A stretch of 64,000 nt of DNA. Source: JASHPR01 sp963815375. Its GTDB lineage: Bacteria > Actinomycetota > Actinomycetes > Streptosporangiales > Streptosporangiaceae. Numbering within the stretch: position 1 is the first letter of the stretch; the number at the start of each line of letters is the position of its first letter. A model generated the notes under the pieces. The model did no database searches. It was not told where the DNA came from and saw only the letters and a list, made by a program, of their open reading frames with translations. The position numbers were made by a program, and so were the translations under genes. The DNA is taken from NCBI GenBank assembly GCA_963815375.1, contig CAWFGX010000001.1, positions 434,001 through 498,000 of the forward strand. The letters are read 5' to 3'. Positions 55,602 to 64,000 of the stretch are shown here, one piece after another.

Positions 55602-58244
55602 CTAGCGCGTGCGGCCGACCGCCAGCAGCCGCAGTTCCCGGGCGCGCCGCACGGCCGAGGACCGGTCACGGACCTGGAGCTTGGCGTAGATGCTGCGCAG
55701 GTGCGTACTGACGGTGTTCAGCGAGATGGACAGCTCGCCGGCGATCTCGGGCCGGGACAGGTTGGTCGGCAGATACCGCAGCACCCTGAGCTCGCCCGGG
55801 CTGAGCTCCTCGGCCGACGGCAACGAGGACTGCTCTTCGACCGCCGGGGATGAGCCGTGCAGGACGTCGAGGATGTCGGCCAGCAGCGCGCCATGCGCTG
55901 TCTGGTGCCGGGGCAGCGCCTCGAGCAGCCCGCCTGAGCCGGTCATCGCGAACGGCAGGACCAGCCGGTCAGACTCCGCCAGGGCCAGCGCGTGTTCCGC
56001 TGCCTGTCTGGCCGCGAGCTGGTCACCGAGTTCACGGTGAGCGAGCCCGGCTAGCAGGTGAGCCTCCATGACCGTGACGTATCCCAGGACAGGTGCCGTG
56101 CCATCCAGAACATCGGTCAACGCGGCTAGAGCCGCGGCCGGATTGCCTTCTGCGAGGCAGATCACCGCGAGGGCGTTACGGATCTCCGCAGAGCTGGCGC
56201 GCTCGTCATTGAGCGCCGCGAGCAAGGCGCGGGCCTCGCCGGTCATCCCAAGGCGAGCCTGGGTGGCCGGCAGCCAGCGGGTGGTACGGGTCGCCAGCGC
56301 GCGGGAGTCCGCTAGCTGCGATCCCAGGTTTTCGGCCGCGCGGAACTCCTCGAGCGCTTCGTGGTGGCGGCCGCGGCCAGCGTGCAGTATCCCAGCCGTC
56401 TGATGCAGCAGGAGCGTGATGTCCGGCCCGGTGTCTGTTTGCAGAGCGTGTCTGGTTCGTTGCAGCCATCGCTCGCCCTCGTCGAACTCACCCGTCCAGA
56501 TCATCGTGCCGGCGAGCATTATCAGAGCCGGTGCGATCACCGGTTCCGCGCCCCAGCCGTGCCGCTCGCCGAGGGTGATTGCCTCGCGGCACCGCCGCTG
56601 GGTCGTGGCGAACGAGTGGAGGACCAGCGATGCAAACCCGAGCTGCGCGAGGCAGCCGACTTCCAGGTAGGGGCGGCCGATCTCCCGGGCCAGGCCGGCG
56701 CCCTCCCGGAGGTGGCGTTCTGCGTCCGGTGCGTCTGGCAGCCCGAGCGTCCACGCCTCGGCGGTCCCCAGATTCATCAGCGCCACCGCTCGCAGGTCGC
56801 TGCCGAGCGCGATGTCCTCGTCGGACTGCCCGGTTACCGGGGAGGCGAGGAACCTGGCCTGCTCGATGGCGCTGGCCAGGTAACCGCGCCGCCTGGCCAG
56901 CGCCAGCTTCAGCGACGCGACCGCCACCCGCTGGCGGCGCTGGCGACCTGGCGGCGTCGTCTCGGCGTACGTCTCGGCGACCGCCAGGTGGGCGGCTGCC
57001 TCGTCCAGGCGACCGTGAGCAAGATCACCCATCGCGCGCACCAGGGCCAGCTCAGGGTGGTCCCCGCCCGGCGGGAAGGCCCGCAGCAGTGCCTGCATGG
57101 TCTGCGCTTGCCCGTCGAGCGTCAGGCTGAACGAATGGTCGGCGAGCCGCCGCGCCGCATCAGCCCAGTCGCCCGCCGCCTGGGTGTGCCGGATGGCATT
57201 GACGACCTGGCCCTGCACGCTGAACCATCCGGCGGCGCGCCGGTGCAGCGCGGGAACTTCCTCGGGCAGCGTCCGGCGCAACTCCAGCCGCAGGAGATCC
57301 GCGAATAGGTAGTGATAGCGGAACCAGGTGCGCTCGGGATTGAGCGCTTCGATGAACGCGTTCGCGTCTTCAAGACTCAGCAGGATCTGTTCCGAGCCCG
57401 GGCGGCCGGTCAGCAGGTCTGCCAGTTCGCCGTTGACCCGGTCAAGCAGGGAGGTTCGCAGCAGCAGATCCTGGACGTCGGCGGGCTGGCGTTCGAGCAT
57501 CTCTGCGATCAGGTACTCGGCAACGGTGCGGTCGCTGCCGGAGAACTCAGCGACGAACCGCTCCGGGTCGGGATGGCCGACCAGGGAGAGCGCCGCGAGC
57601 CTCAGGCCCGCGGCCCACCCTTCGGTCCGCTGGTGCAGCAGCGCCGCCCCGGAGTCGGATAGCGCGATTCCCGAGGCGCTGAGCAGCTCGCGCGTTTCGC
57701 GCTCGGTGAAGCGCAGGTCGGCCGCGCGGATCTCGGCTAGCTCACCGGCCAGGCGCAGCTGATGAAGCCGCAGTGGCACATCGTGGCGCGTGGTCAGGAT
57801 CGCGTGCGCGTTCGGGGGAAGGTTCGTCAGCAGCCGGGTGAGCTGGGCCGGGGCCTCTGGCGACTGCAGCTCGTGGAGATCATCAATAACCAGCGTGAGG
57901 CCGCCGTGAGCGTCGGCGAGCTCGGAGAGGACCCGGTCGACCATCGCCAGTGCGTTGAAGTCGGGTGCCGGCGCTGGCGGTTCCGCACGGCCAGCCGCAG
58001 CGTGACGGATCGCGTCGAGCAGAGCCAGCCAGAACTGCTGGGCGTCGTGCTGGCCGCGCTGCACCTGCACGAGGGCGAGCGGATGCGGCTGACCCGGCCG
58101 GCCGGCCCAGGCGCGCAGCAGCGACGTTTTCCCACTGCCGGCCGGAGCCGAGATGACAGTCACCTTGCTCGCCGCCGCGCGATCCAGGGCAGCGACAAGA
58201 TCATCCCGGTCGATCAGCCGGGGAGCTGCTGGAGCCGCCGTCAA
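55602..58244 (-). CDS. MalT-like LuxR-family ATP-dependent regulator
   Basis: 880 aa, with a TTG start. Residues 1-300 hold an ATPase domain: Walker A SAPAGSGKTSLLRAW and Walker B LTLVIDDLHEL. The middle is TPR-like (roughly 350-800). The C-terminus holds a LuxR HTH: LSPGELRVLRYLPTNLSRPEIAGELSISLNTVSTHLRSIYAKL. Full-length STAND regulators of this kind respond to a small inducer. It is divergent from the MFS exporter across a gap that holds one copy of a repeated element. Confidence 0.92.
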   Translation of the reverse strand: MTAAPAAPRLIDRDDLVAALDRAAASKVTVISAPAGSGKTSLLRAWAGRPGQPHPLALVQVQRGQHDAQQFWLALLDAIRHAAAGRAEPPAPAPDFNALAMVDRVLSELADAHGGLTLVIDDLHELQSPEAPAQLTRLLTNLPPNAHAILTTRHDVPLRLHQLRLAGELAEIRAADLRFTERETRELLSASGIALSDSGAALLHQRTEGWAAGLRLAALSLVGHPDPERFVAEFSGSDRTVAEYLIAEMLERQPADVQDLLLRTSLLDRVNGELADLLTGRPGSEQILLSLEDANAFIEALNPERTWFRYHYLFADLLRLELRRTLPEEVPALHRRAAGWFSVQGQVVNAIRHTQAAGDWADAARRLADHSFSLTLDGQAQTMQALLRAFPPGGDHPELALVRAMGDLAHGRLDEAAAHLAVAETYAETTPPGRQRRQRVAVASLKLALARRRGYLASAIEQARFLASPVTGQSDEDIALGSDLRAVALMNLGTAEAWTLGLPDAPDAERHLREGAGLAREIGRPYLEVGCLAQLGFASLVLHSFATTQRRCREAITLGERHGWGAEPVIAPALIMLAGTMIWTGEFDEGERWLQRTRHALQTDTGPDITLLLHQTAGILHAGRGRHHEALEEFRAAENLGSQLADSRALATRTTRWLPATQARLGMTGEARALLAALNDERASSAEIRNALAVICLAEGNPAAALAALTDVLDGTAPVLGYVTVMEAHLLAGLAHRELGDQLAARQAAEHALALAESDRLVLPFAMTGSGGLLEALPRHQTAHGALLADILDVLHGSSPAVEEQSSLPSAEELSPGELRVLRYLPTNLSRPEIAGELSISLNTVSTHLRSIYAKLQVRDRSSAVRRARELRLLAVGRTR

Positions 58245-58640
58245 GGGCCCGCCCTGATATCCATGCCCGACACCCTGGCACCGGTCGCAGCACCGGCCGG
58301 CACCTTCCCCCTCGCTATCAGGCCGGCGCCCGTACTGTCAAAGGCGCGCCACCCCTCCCGCCCAGTAAGCGGGGCGATCCTCCGGCGGAACGGGCCCGAG
58401 CAGGACCGGCCTGCATACAGCGCCGGCAGGACCGAGGTCAATTCCCGGATGGACTGCGCCTGCCCGCGGAGTGTCACGCTGACGCAGCCTCGCAATCACC
58501 GGCATCCGGTGACGCCCTCTCACCTGGCCGGCGGCAAGCCTGGGCTTGTCGCGACGCTGGCACGGCCGCAGGGACCTGCTCCGGATCTCAGGGACATACC
58601 ACTCACTGCGAGATGCGATCCAGACAGGGGGTACGACGAG
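58245..58640. other. Divergent region of the LuxR and MFS genes
   Basis: A 396-bp gap between the LuxR and MFS starts. It holds the 50-bp conserved element at 58494-58543 and a 28-bp-period repeat at 58610-58660. No other gene is supported. Confidence 0.5.
58494..58543. promoter_or_regulatory. 50-bp conserved element, copy 1
   Basis: It starts with the palindrome TCACCGGCATCCGGTGA (58496-58512), then TCACCTG and CAAGCCTGG. It aligns without gaps to 60854-60903 with 40 of 50 bases identical. It ends 97 bp before the MFS start at 58641. Confidence 0.6.
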
Positions 58641-58660
58641 ATGCGATCCAGATTCGGGGG
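58610..58660 (+). repeat. Direct repeat in the MFS leader
   Basis: GAGATGCGATCCAGA occurs at 58610-58624 and again at 58638-58652, a 28-bp period; GGGGGTAC follows both copies within a few bases. The second copy covers the ATG at 58641. Confidence 0.6.
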
Positions 58661-60278
58661 TACAGAGATCATGTCATCTGCCACGCAAGACCGCCGGGCA
58701 GCGCCGGCTGACCGGCGCTGGTTGGTCCTGGTGGTGGTCGCCGTTGCCCAGCTGATGGTGGTGCTGGATGCCACCGTGGTCAATATCGCGCTGCCCTCAG
58801 CCCAGCATTCGCTGGGGTTTTCTAATAATGACCGCCAGTGGGTGGTGACGTGCTATGCGCTGGCCTTCGGCAGCCTGCTGCTGCTCGGCGGCCGGATCGG
58901 CGACATGTTCAGCCGCAAGCGGGTCCTCATCACCGGCCTGGCCGGGTTCGCCATCGCCTCGGCCGTCGGCGGCGCTGCGGTCTCGTTCCCGATGCTGGTC
59001 GCCGCGCGGACGCTGCAGGGCGCGTTCGGCGCCCTCCTCGCGCCGGCCGCGCTAGGCATCCTGACCAGCACCTTCACCGACCCGCGCGAGCGGGGAAGGG
59101 CGTTCGCGGTCTACGGCGCGGTGTCCTCGGGCGGCGCCGGGGTGGGCCTGATCATCGGCGGGGTGCTCACCGAGTACCTGTCCTGGCGCTACACCCTTTA
59201 CGTCAACCTGATCTTCGCCGCCTTCGCCATCGCCGGCACCCTGGTCTACATCCGCGCCAGCCGGCCGGCCACCCGGCCGCGGCTGGACTGGCCCGGCACG
59301 GTGCTGGCCTCCGCCGGGCTGTTCCTGATCGTGTTCGGCTTCTCCCGGGCCGAGACCGCCGGGTGGGCCGCCCCGGTGACCATCATCTGCCTGGTCGCAG
59401 GCCCGCTGCTGCTGGCCGCGTTCGTGGCGGCCGAGCTGCGGTCCGCACACCCGCTGCTGCCGCTGCGGGTAATCCTCGACCGGGCCCGGGGCGGCTCCTA
59501 TGCCGTGCTCGGACTGACCGGGATCGCGCTCTTCGGCGTCTTCTTGTTCCTGGCCTACTATCTGCAGCAAATTAAGGGGTACAGCCCGGTGACCTCCGGA
59601 CTGCTGTTCCTGCCGTTCGTGGGCGGCATCCTGGTCAGCTCAACCGTGTCCAGTGTGGCGCTGCCCCGAATCGGGCCGCGGGTCCTGACCGCCTCCGGCA
59701 TGCTGCTCGGCACCGGCGCCATGGCTTACCTGACCCAGCTCACCGCGACATCCAGCTACGCCGCCGTCATCCTGCCCGCCATCATCGTCATGGGCCTGGG
59801 TTTCGGCATCATCTTCGCTGTTACCATCAACACCGCCACCGCCGGGGTCCGCCGCGAGGACGCGGGCGAGGCCTCGGCGCTGGTCAACGTGATGCAGCAG
59901 GTCGGCGGGTCGATCGGGCTGTCGGCGCTGAGTACCGTCGCGCTGACCGCCACGGCCAGCTACCTGGCCGCCCACCACACCGGCCCGCTGGCGCCGGCGA
60001 TCGCGGCTACCCACGGCTACACCACGGCCTTCGCCGTCGCCACCGGGATACTGGGGCTGGGAGTGATTCTCGCCATCGTCCTGCTGCCCTCCCGGCGCCG
60101 GCTCGCTGAGCTCAGGACTGCCGCCGCCGAACCCACCCCGGCTCCCGAACGACAGCCCGAGCCGCAGCCGGCGCCCCAGGCGATTCCCGTCGCCCTCTGC
60201 AGCTGCTCGCCGGTGATAAATCGCGTGTCTGGCGCGACGGTCGCGGCGGGCCCCGGATCTCACCTGGTGAGGCCGTAA
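58641..60278 (+). CDS. DHA2-family MFS drug exporter
   Basis: 545 aa from the ATG at 58641; the ATG at 58671 is equally usable and nearer the first helix. Fourteen-helix features include LMVVLDATVVNIALPSAQ (motif D1-like), LLLLGGRIGDMFSRKRVL (motif A) and GILTSTFTDPRERGRAF. The C-terminal 60 residues are Pro- and Arg-rich. It is intact, unlike the other DHA2 gene in this window. Its leader carries the 50-bp element also found before the esterase gene. Confidence 0.9.
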   Translation: MRSRFGGTEIMSSATQDRRAAPADRRWLVLVVVAVAQLMVVLDATVVNIALPSAQHSLGFSNNDRQWVVTCYALAFGSLLLLGGRIGDMFSRKRVLITGLAGFAIASAVGGAAVSFPMLVAARTLQGAFGALLAPAALGILTSTFTDPRERGRAFAVYGAVSSGGAGVGLIIGGVLTEYLSWRYTLYVNLIFAAFAIAGTLVYIRASRPATRPRLDWPGTVLASAGLFLIVFGFSRAETAGWAAPVTIICLVAGPLLLAAFVAAELRSAHPLLPLRVILDRARGGSYAVLGLTGIALFGVFLFLAYYLQQIKGYSPVTSGLLFLPFVGGILVSSTVSSVALPRIGPRVLTASGMLLGTGAMAYLTQLTATSSYAAVILPAIIVMGLGFGIIFAVTINTATAGVRREDAGEASALVNVMQQVGGSIGLSALSTVALTATASYLAAHHTGPLAPAIAATHGYTTAFAVATGILGLGVILAIVLLPSRRRLAELRTAAAEPTPAPERQPEPQPAPQAIPVALCSCSPVINRVSGATVAAGPGSHLVRP

Positions 60279-60380
60279 CGAGCCAGTCTTTATCAGGCGG
60301 ACGCCGGTAGCGGGTCAAGGCAGCGGGCAGGACGCCTGGTGCGGATCTGCCCTTACATGACAGCAGAGAGGATCAATCCA

Positions 60381-60746
60381 GTGTCAGAAGCGACGGAGCT
60401 GCTTCACAGCAACTTGGTTGATGTTTTTGGCGAGCGAGACCCTGATCGCCGGTGGGCGGCCATCGGGCGAACCTATACGGAAGACGTGACATTCACCGAT
60501 CCAGACGGAGATTTCGTAGGCTGGCAAGCGCTGAGCGACCGGGCTCAGCAGCTCCTCGATGCCGCGTCGGCAGGCGACGTCTTCGAAGAAGACAGCCCAA
60601 CGTACGTCGGCACCGACACGGCCGCACTGGCGTGGCGTTTCGGGCCGCCCGGCAAACCAGTCGCTCGCGGGGTCGATATCCTCACGATCCGTGACGGCCG
60701 GGTGACCGCTGTACGCACTTTGATCGCACCTGAATCGGACGCATGA
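60381..60746 (+). CDS. SnoaL-like / NTF2-fold protein
   Basis: 121 aa from the GTG at 60381, chosen for GAGAGGA 8 bases upstream; an ATG at 60357 is also in frame. The pattern RRWAAIGRTYTEDVTFTDPDGDFVGWQALSDRAQQLL and a C-terminal strand GVDILTIRDGRVTAVRTLIAP matches SnoaL-like proteins. These act as isomerases, cyclases or hydrolases. The role is unknown. It lies 102 bp after the exporter. Confidence 0.8.
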   Translation: MSEATELLHSNLVDVFGERDPDRRWAAIGRTYTEDVTFTDPDGDFVGWQALSDRAQQLLDAASAGDVFEEDSPTYVGTDTAALAWRFGPPGKPVARGVDILTIRDGRVTAVRTLIAPESDA

Positions 60747-60853
60747 TCAGCCGCCGCCCCACTTGTACCTCGGCGAATCGCAGTGCCGGGGCCGCAGCCG
60801 CCCGGTAGCGGGCTTACAGACAGCTCACCCGGTCAGCGCCTCCACGGGCCGAA

Positions 60854-60903
60854 TCACCATGATCGGGTGACGCCTCGTCACCTGCCTGGCGACAAGCCTG
60901 GTA
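60854..60903. promoter_or_regulatory. 50-bp conserved element, copy 2
   Basis: It starts with TCACC-N7-GGTGA (60856-60872) and ends CAAGCCTGG, as copy 1 does. It ends 97 bp before the esterase start at 61001, the same distance as copy 1 from the MFS start. Confidence 0.6.
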
Positions 60904-61000
60904 CCGGCCCGCCACCCGGCAGGGAATTTCAGCAGCGGATTCACATGGGCGAGCCCGCCCGGGTGCTGCCGTGTGGATTCCAACCGAAGGGAGATCCTCC

Positions 61001-61912
61001 GTGAGCACCGAACAGCGAGAGGCCCTCGACGCCATCCTGCGGCAGTCAGCATTCCCCGCCGGCAGTGACGTCAGCGAGCAGCGGCGACTGCTCCGCGAAC
61101 TGCTATCGGCGCAGCCGCTGCCCGCTGACGTGACCGTGACCGCAGCCGCACTGGGCGGCGTGCCAACCGCCGAGATCACAGTCGACGGAATCGAACCTCG
61201 CCACGTTGTTCTTTACTTCCACGGCGGCGTGTACGTGATGGGCGACGCCGCCCTCGCCGCCGACCTGGCCTCGCAGATCGGCCGGCGGACCCGCGCCAAG
61301 GTCATCTCCGTCGACTACCGGCTCGCCCCCGAGCACCCGTATCCGGCAGCGATCAACGACGCTCTGGCAGCCTACGAGGCCCTTCTGCACAATGGCACAG
61401 CTCCTTCGGACATCGCGTTCGCGGGCGAGTCCGCCGGCGGCGGGCTCGCCGTCGCCACCCTAGTCAACGCCCGCGATCACGGGCTGCGCCTGCCCGCCGC
61501 CGCCTTCGCGATGTCACCGTATGCCGACCTCACCCTGGCCGGCACGACCATGGAAACCAAGCGTGAGGTCGATCCGCTGCTCAGCCCAGAAGCACTCCAA
61601 GCCCGAGTCACCGACTACACATCAGGGCAAGATGCCGCTCTCGGCCTCATCAGCCCCGTATTCGCCGACCTGTCCGGCCTGCCGCCCCTGATCATCCAGG
61701 CCGGAACTCACGAGGTCCTGCTCGACGACGCCATCCGCCTCGCCCGGCAGGCTGCCACCACCGACGTTGAAGTCACCCTCGACATCACTCCCGGGGTACC
61801 CCACGTCTTCCAGGCCTATTACCCGATCCTCGACGAAGCGGCCGCGGCGCTGGACAGAGCCGGACAGCTCCTGTCGGCCCATCTCTCCAACCCAGAACGC
61901 GTCACCGCCTAG
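61001..61912 (+). CDS. HSL-family (GDXG-type) alpha/beta-hydrolase esterase
   Basis: 303 aa from the GTG at 61001, set by AAGGGAG at 60987-60993. The oxyanion motif is YFHGGVYVMGD; the nucleophile elbow is GESAGGG. VSTEQREALDAILRQ starts a helical cap. C-terminal QAGTHEVLLDDA holds the probable catalytic Asp, and GVPHVFQAY the catalytic His. Members hydrolyse short acyl esters or lactones. The conserved element upstream suggests shared control with the exporter. Confidence 0.92.
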   Translation: MSTEQREALDAILRQSAFPAGSDVSEQRRLLRELLSAQPLPADVTVTAAALGGVPTAEITVDGIEPRHVVLYFHGGVYVMGDAALAADLASQIGRRTRAKVISVDYRLAPEHPYPAAINDALAAYEALLHNGTAPSDIAFAGESAGGGLAVATLVNARDHGLRLPAAAFAMSPYADLTLAGTTMETKREVDPLLSPEALQARVTDYTSGQDAALGLISPVFADLSGLPPLIIQAGTHEVLLDDAIRLARQAATTDVEVTLDITPGVPHVFQAYYPILDEAAAALDRAGQLLSAHLSNPERVTA

Positions 61913-61939
61913 CGAAAAAGCAGTGCGGACTTAGGCTCC

Positions 61940-62248
61940 TCAGATGCTGTCCGGGTTGGTGATCTCGTACGCCAGCTTGGCTACGCCGCTTTCGGAGTTC
62001 GCATACTTAGCGTGTGCATCCCCCAGCCCGGTGGCGTGCTGGCTGATAGCGGCGGCGAGCGAGGCATTCATCGTGCCGAGTAGCCGCGCCGCTGCCTGCA
62101 TCGCCTGGTTGATATCCGCGCCCCCTCCGTCGGGGACGACGGGCCCGTCGGCCGGCATGACCCTGCTGAGCACGCCCGACTGCTCCTGGAACACGTCAGC
62201 GGCTTTCAGCAGGGCGCTCATCAGTACCTGGAAACCGTCAGCGCTCAT
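61940..62248 (-). CDS. WXG100-like small secreted protein
   Basis: 102 aa. Two helical halves (FQVLMSALLKAADVFQEQSGVLSRV and AMQAAARLLGTMNASLAAAISQHATGLGDAHAKYA) flank a Gly-rich loop. This is the size and layout of ESX substrates, although no WxG motif is present. No signal peptide, as is usual for the family. It follows the larger WXG protein gene by 63 bp. Confidence 0.65.
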   Translation of the reverse strand: MSADGFQVLMSALLKAADVFQEQSGVLSRVMPADGPVVPDGGGADINQAMQAAARLLGTMNASLAAAISQHATGLGDAHAKYANSESGVAKLAYEITNPDSI

Positions 62249-62311
62249 CGGTGGCCACGCCTCTGTCCTTGCCGGGGTGAAGGGTTCTGGACGGTGTCTA
62301 AAGATCCGGTG

Positions 62312-63190
62312 TCAGAAGACGTCGTCCCACAGGTGCTCAGCCTCGTGACCAACGCCCACGGCCGCGGCCTTGAAAGGGTCGGTCAGAGTGTCGGCAGCGA
62401 TGTCAAGGCTCTGGCCGACGCTCTTGCCCTCGATGAGACTGCCGACGAAGACGCCGACGCCATACCCGGCAAAGCCGACGATTGCCGGGACAGCCAGGAA
62501 GCCGATCGCAGACCCCGCCGCGATCGCAACCCCGGATTCCGCGCCCAGGGCAGCGTCGGACAACGCTGCTGCGGCTTCACCGCCGACGCGCGCGCCGGCC
62601 AGGAAGGCGTCTAGTCCGCCGTAGCGAACAAGACCAAACTCGGCGGCGGCGGCGCCGGCCGTCCCGAAGACCTTGTTCGCGAGCGAGTGGTTCGGGCCGT
62701 TGTATTTCACCAGAGCGTTCACCGCATTCTCGCGCGCCGTCTGGGCTTCCTGCAGGGCTCCCTCGTAGGTCTCCTGATATGCGGTCGCGTAGACCGACGA
62801 TCCCGACGTGGGTGAGGGTGGCTGGCCGTCTGGGCCGATCTGCACACCGTGGCTGCTGGCATAATCCGCGCTCTGCTCCAGCGCGTTCTCGATCTTCGAC
62901 AGGCTCACCGCGAGCTCGTCGACGATCTCGCCGATGCCGGCGGCCATCGACGCTATCCTCTGGGCCGCGACAGAGTCCTTGTCCCAGGAGGACGTGAACG
63001 CGCTCGCCGCGGCTCCCTGCCACTGCGCCGCGCTGACCATGCCGCTGACCTGATCATTCAGTGTGCCGGCCACGCTGTCGATGTCCGGCGTGTACCCGTA
63101 CAGCACGCCGGCGAACGCCGAAAGGCCGCGGATATCACCGCCGATCCATTCGTGATCGAACGGCGCCAGCTTCGAAGGAGCCAAGGTCAT
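62312..63190 (-). CDS. WXG-domain protein with C-terminal hydrophobic region
   Basis: 292 aa with GGGAGA before the start. The N-terminal 110 residues form a WXG helical hairpin (SVAGTLNDQVSGMVSAAQWQGAAASAFTSSWDKDS). The C-terminal half has a hydrophobic stretch (GVAIAAGSAIGFLAVPAIVGFAGYGVGVFVGSLI), suggesting membrane insertion, as in some ESX-exported toxins. No known enzymatic domain. It sits between the small WXG gene and an SseB-like gene. Confidence 0.75.
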   Translation of the reverse strand: MTLAPSKLAPFDHEWIGGDIRGLSAFAGVLYGYTPDIDSVAGTLNDQVSGMVSAAQWQGAAASAFTSSWDKDSVAAQRIASMAAGIGEIVDELAVSLSKIENALEQSADYASSHGVQIGPDGQPPSPTSGSSVYATAYQETYEGALQEAQTARENAVNALVKYNGPNHSLANKVFGTAGAAAAEFGLVRYGGLDAFLAGARVGGEAAAALSDAALGAESGVAIAAGSAIGFLAVPAIVGFAGYGVGVFVGSLIEGKSVGQSLDIAADTLTDPFKAAAVGVGHEAEHLWDDVF

Positions 63191-63205
63191 GGATGCTGGT
63201 CTCCC

Positions 63206-63604
63206 TTAGGGCCGGGGCTGGTTGATCAGCGCGGCCACGTGGTTGCCGGCCCTGGCATGCCCCGTCTGCGCGCCAGGCTCACGGTCCCGCTGCCCGGCGG
63301 AACGGGCCAGGTCGGCCTGCGTCCAGCGCCGCGCCCCCGGCTCCACCGGAGGGTCAAGCAGCACCCGCGCCACGCGCCCGCCATCCAGCGCTTCCAGCAG
63401 CTGCGTCAGCTGGACGCACACCCACGGCTGGTACCGGCCGAGCGCCTCGACCAGCCCGGTCACGCTGGAGTACGACGGCACGACTAACGTGCCGTCCGGC
63501 TGCTGGCGCATCTCGAAACCCACGCGCCCGCCGACCTCGGTATCCCCGGGGCGCGCGGGAACGTATACAAGCCGGGGGTGCGGCGGCTCTGCTGGCACTG
63601 GCAC
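63206..63604 (-). CDS. SseB-like / SAV_915-type protein
   Basis: 132 aa with a GTG start preceded by GGAGGTGA, the strongest ribosome site of the window's right end. PHPRLVYVPARP and VPSYSSVTGLVEALGRYQPWVCVQLTQL resemble the SseB-like proteins often seen beside ESX gene sets. The C-terminus (about 50 residues) is Arg-rich and without clear fold. First gene of the three-gene set. Confidence 0.65.
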   Translation of the reverse strand: MPVPAEPPHPRLVYVPARPGDTEVGGRVGFEMRQQPDGTLVVPSYSSVTGLVEALGRYQPWVCVQLTQLLEALDGGRVARVLLDPPVEPGARRWTQADLARSAGQRDREPGAQTGHARAGNHVAALINQPRP

Positions 63605-64000
63605 GCTGTCACCTCCGCTCTAGGAGAGGGCCACGCAATTGACGTTAATGGTAGGCGTCAGGAATAACGGCAAACGGTCAGCCGCCGAAAATGCGGTTCA
63701 CGGCTCAGCATCAGCGCCATGACCAGCGGACATTAGCGCACGTCAAGCCGGGTGACGGCCCTTCCCATGATCGGGCGCTGGATCCCAGACGTACCCTCGA
63801 AAATCGTGAAGATCGTGGACCGGACGGCAGTTTGCGCAGGTAGCTGGCTTGCCATGTTGCGTGGTGTTAGCACGGATTCAGCACGCCGCTGTCCGCAGTG
63901 GCTGCTGTCGGCTATGTCGGCGATGCGTCGGGCGCGAATATGAACACGATGAAGATGCCGCCGAGGAGGAAGGCGGGCTAGGACAGCGGTGCCCGCAGCG
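63605..64000. other. Right-end intergenic region
   Basis: 396 bp to the window edge. No frame shows a convincing gene; a minus-strand stretch FLLGGIFIVFIF near 63940-63980 is hydrophobic but bounded by stops on both sides. It may include a promoter for the set ending at 63604. Confidence 0.3.

Noticed and set aside
57762..58640. A 5' extension of the MFS gene by 293 codons
   Set aside because: It overlaps the LuxR gene's 5' half in antisense, and the sequence up to 58640 has no membrane segment; the exporter's own starts at 58641 or 58671 fit better.
60256..60268. CTCACCTGGTGAG as another copy of the TCACC/GGTGA palindrome
   Set aside because: The spacer is 1 base instead of 7 (as in 60856-60872) and it lies inside the exporter's coding end.
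63752..63943. A short + strand frame at the right end
   Set aside because: 63 codons with no ribosome site or recognised domain; composition is unlike its neighbours' coding sequence.
63930..63990. A hydrophobic minus-strand stretch (FLLGGIFIVFIF)
   Set aside because: Bounded by stops on both sides, about 20 codons, with no start; too short to call a gene or a remnant.

Overview
The window is high-GC DNA with actinobacterial hallmarks: GTG and TTG starts, four-base ATGA overlaps between genes of an operon, many LacI, ROK, SARP and LuxR-type regulators, lipoproteins with short spacers, and an ESX-like WXG protein set. A soil or plant-litter actinomycete is the best reading. I cannot name a genus. 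I saw no rRNA, tRNA, CRISPR array or complete insertion sequence.

Layout. 1-9.4 kb: a large secreted protein with duplicated FN3-malectin modules, a ROK regulator, a secreted repeat protein and a phosphoesterase (phospholipase C family). 9.5-23.8 kb: a carbohydrate regulon with a GH1 beta-glycosidase, an Opp/Dpp-type ABC transporter whose operon ends in a GH36 alpha-galactosidase, a LacI repressor, a GH5-like enzyme and a secreted GH-A-clan enzyme. Four copies of a 16-bp palindrome (consensus ACTWWACCGRTTAAGT) sit upstream of these genes and tie them together. 23.8-25.7 kb: decayed DNA holding remnants of an FtsX permease, a histidine kinase and a response regulator, plus a PPOX-fold gene. 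25.7-34.7 kb: a RelE-UvrD fusion helicase, a 2-oxoglutarate dioxygenase, a SARP-like/tautomerase pair, a frameshifted drug exporter carrying a C-terminal winged helix, and a small gene followed by a broken one. 34.7-41.5 kb: a second sugar locus with a GH13 alpha-glucosidase, a MalEFG-like transporter and a divergent LacI regulator.

41.7-46.0 kb: a TetR regulator, two SDR proteins and a penicillin-binding protein. 46.2-54.4 kb: a two-component system divergent from a tightly coupled operon (lipoprotein, HlyD-like adaptor, MacB-like ATPase, FtsX permease, frameshifted PhyH-family dioxygenase, sedolisin peptidase); this is the most unusual gene grouping in the window. 54.4-61.9 kb: a SARP remnant, two small conserved genes, a MalT-like LuxR regulator, an MFS exporter, a SnoaL-like protein and an HSL-family esterase. 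The exporter and the esterase share a 50-bp element (40 of 50 bases identical) at the same distance from their start codons. 61.9-63.6 kb: an ESX-like set of three genes.

Several genes carry small indels in homopolymers or dinucleotide runs (near 32.89, 34.58 and 47.80 kb). These may be real mutations or sequence errors, and I report each as seen.
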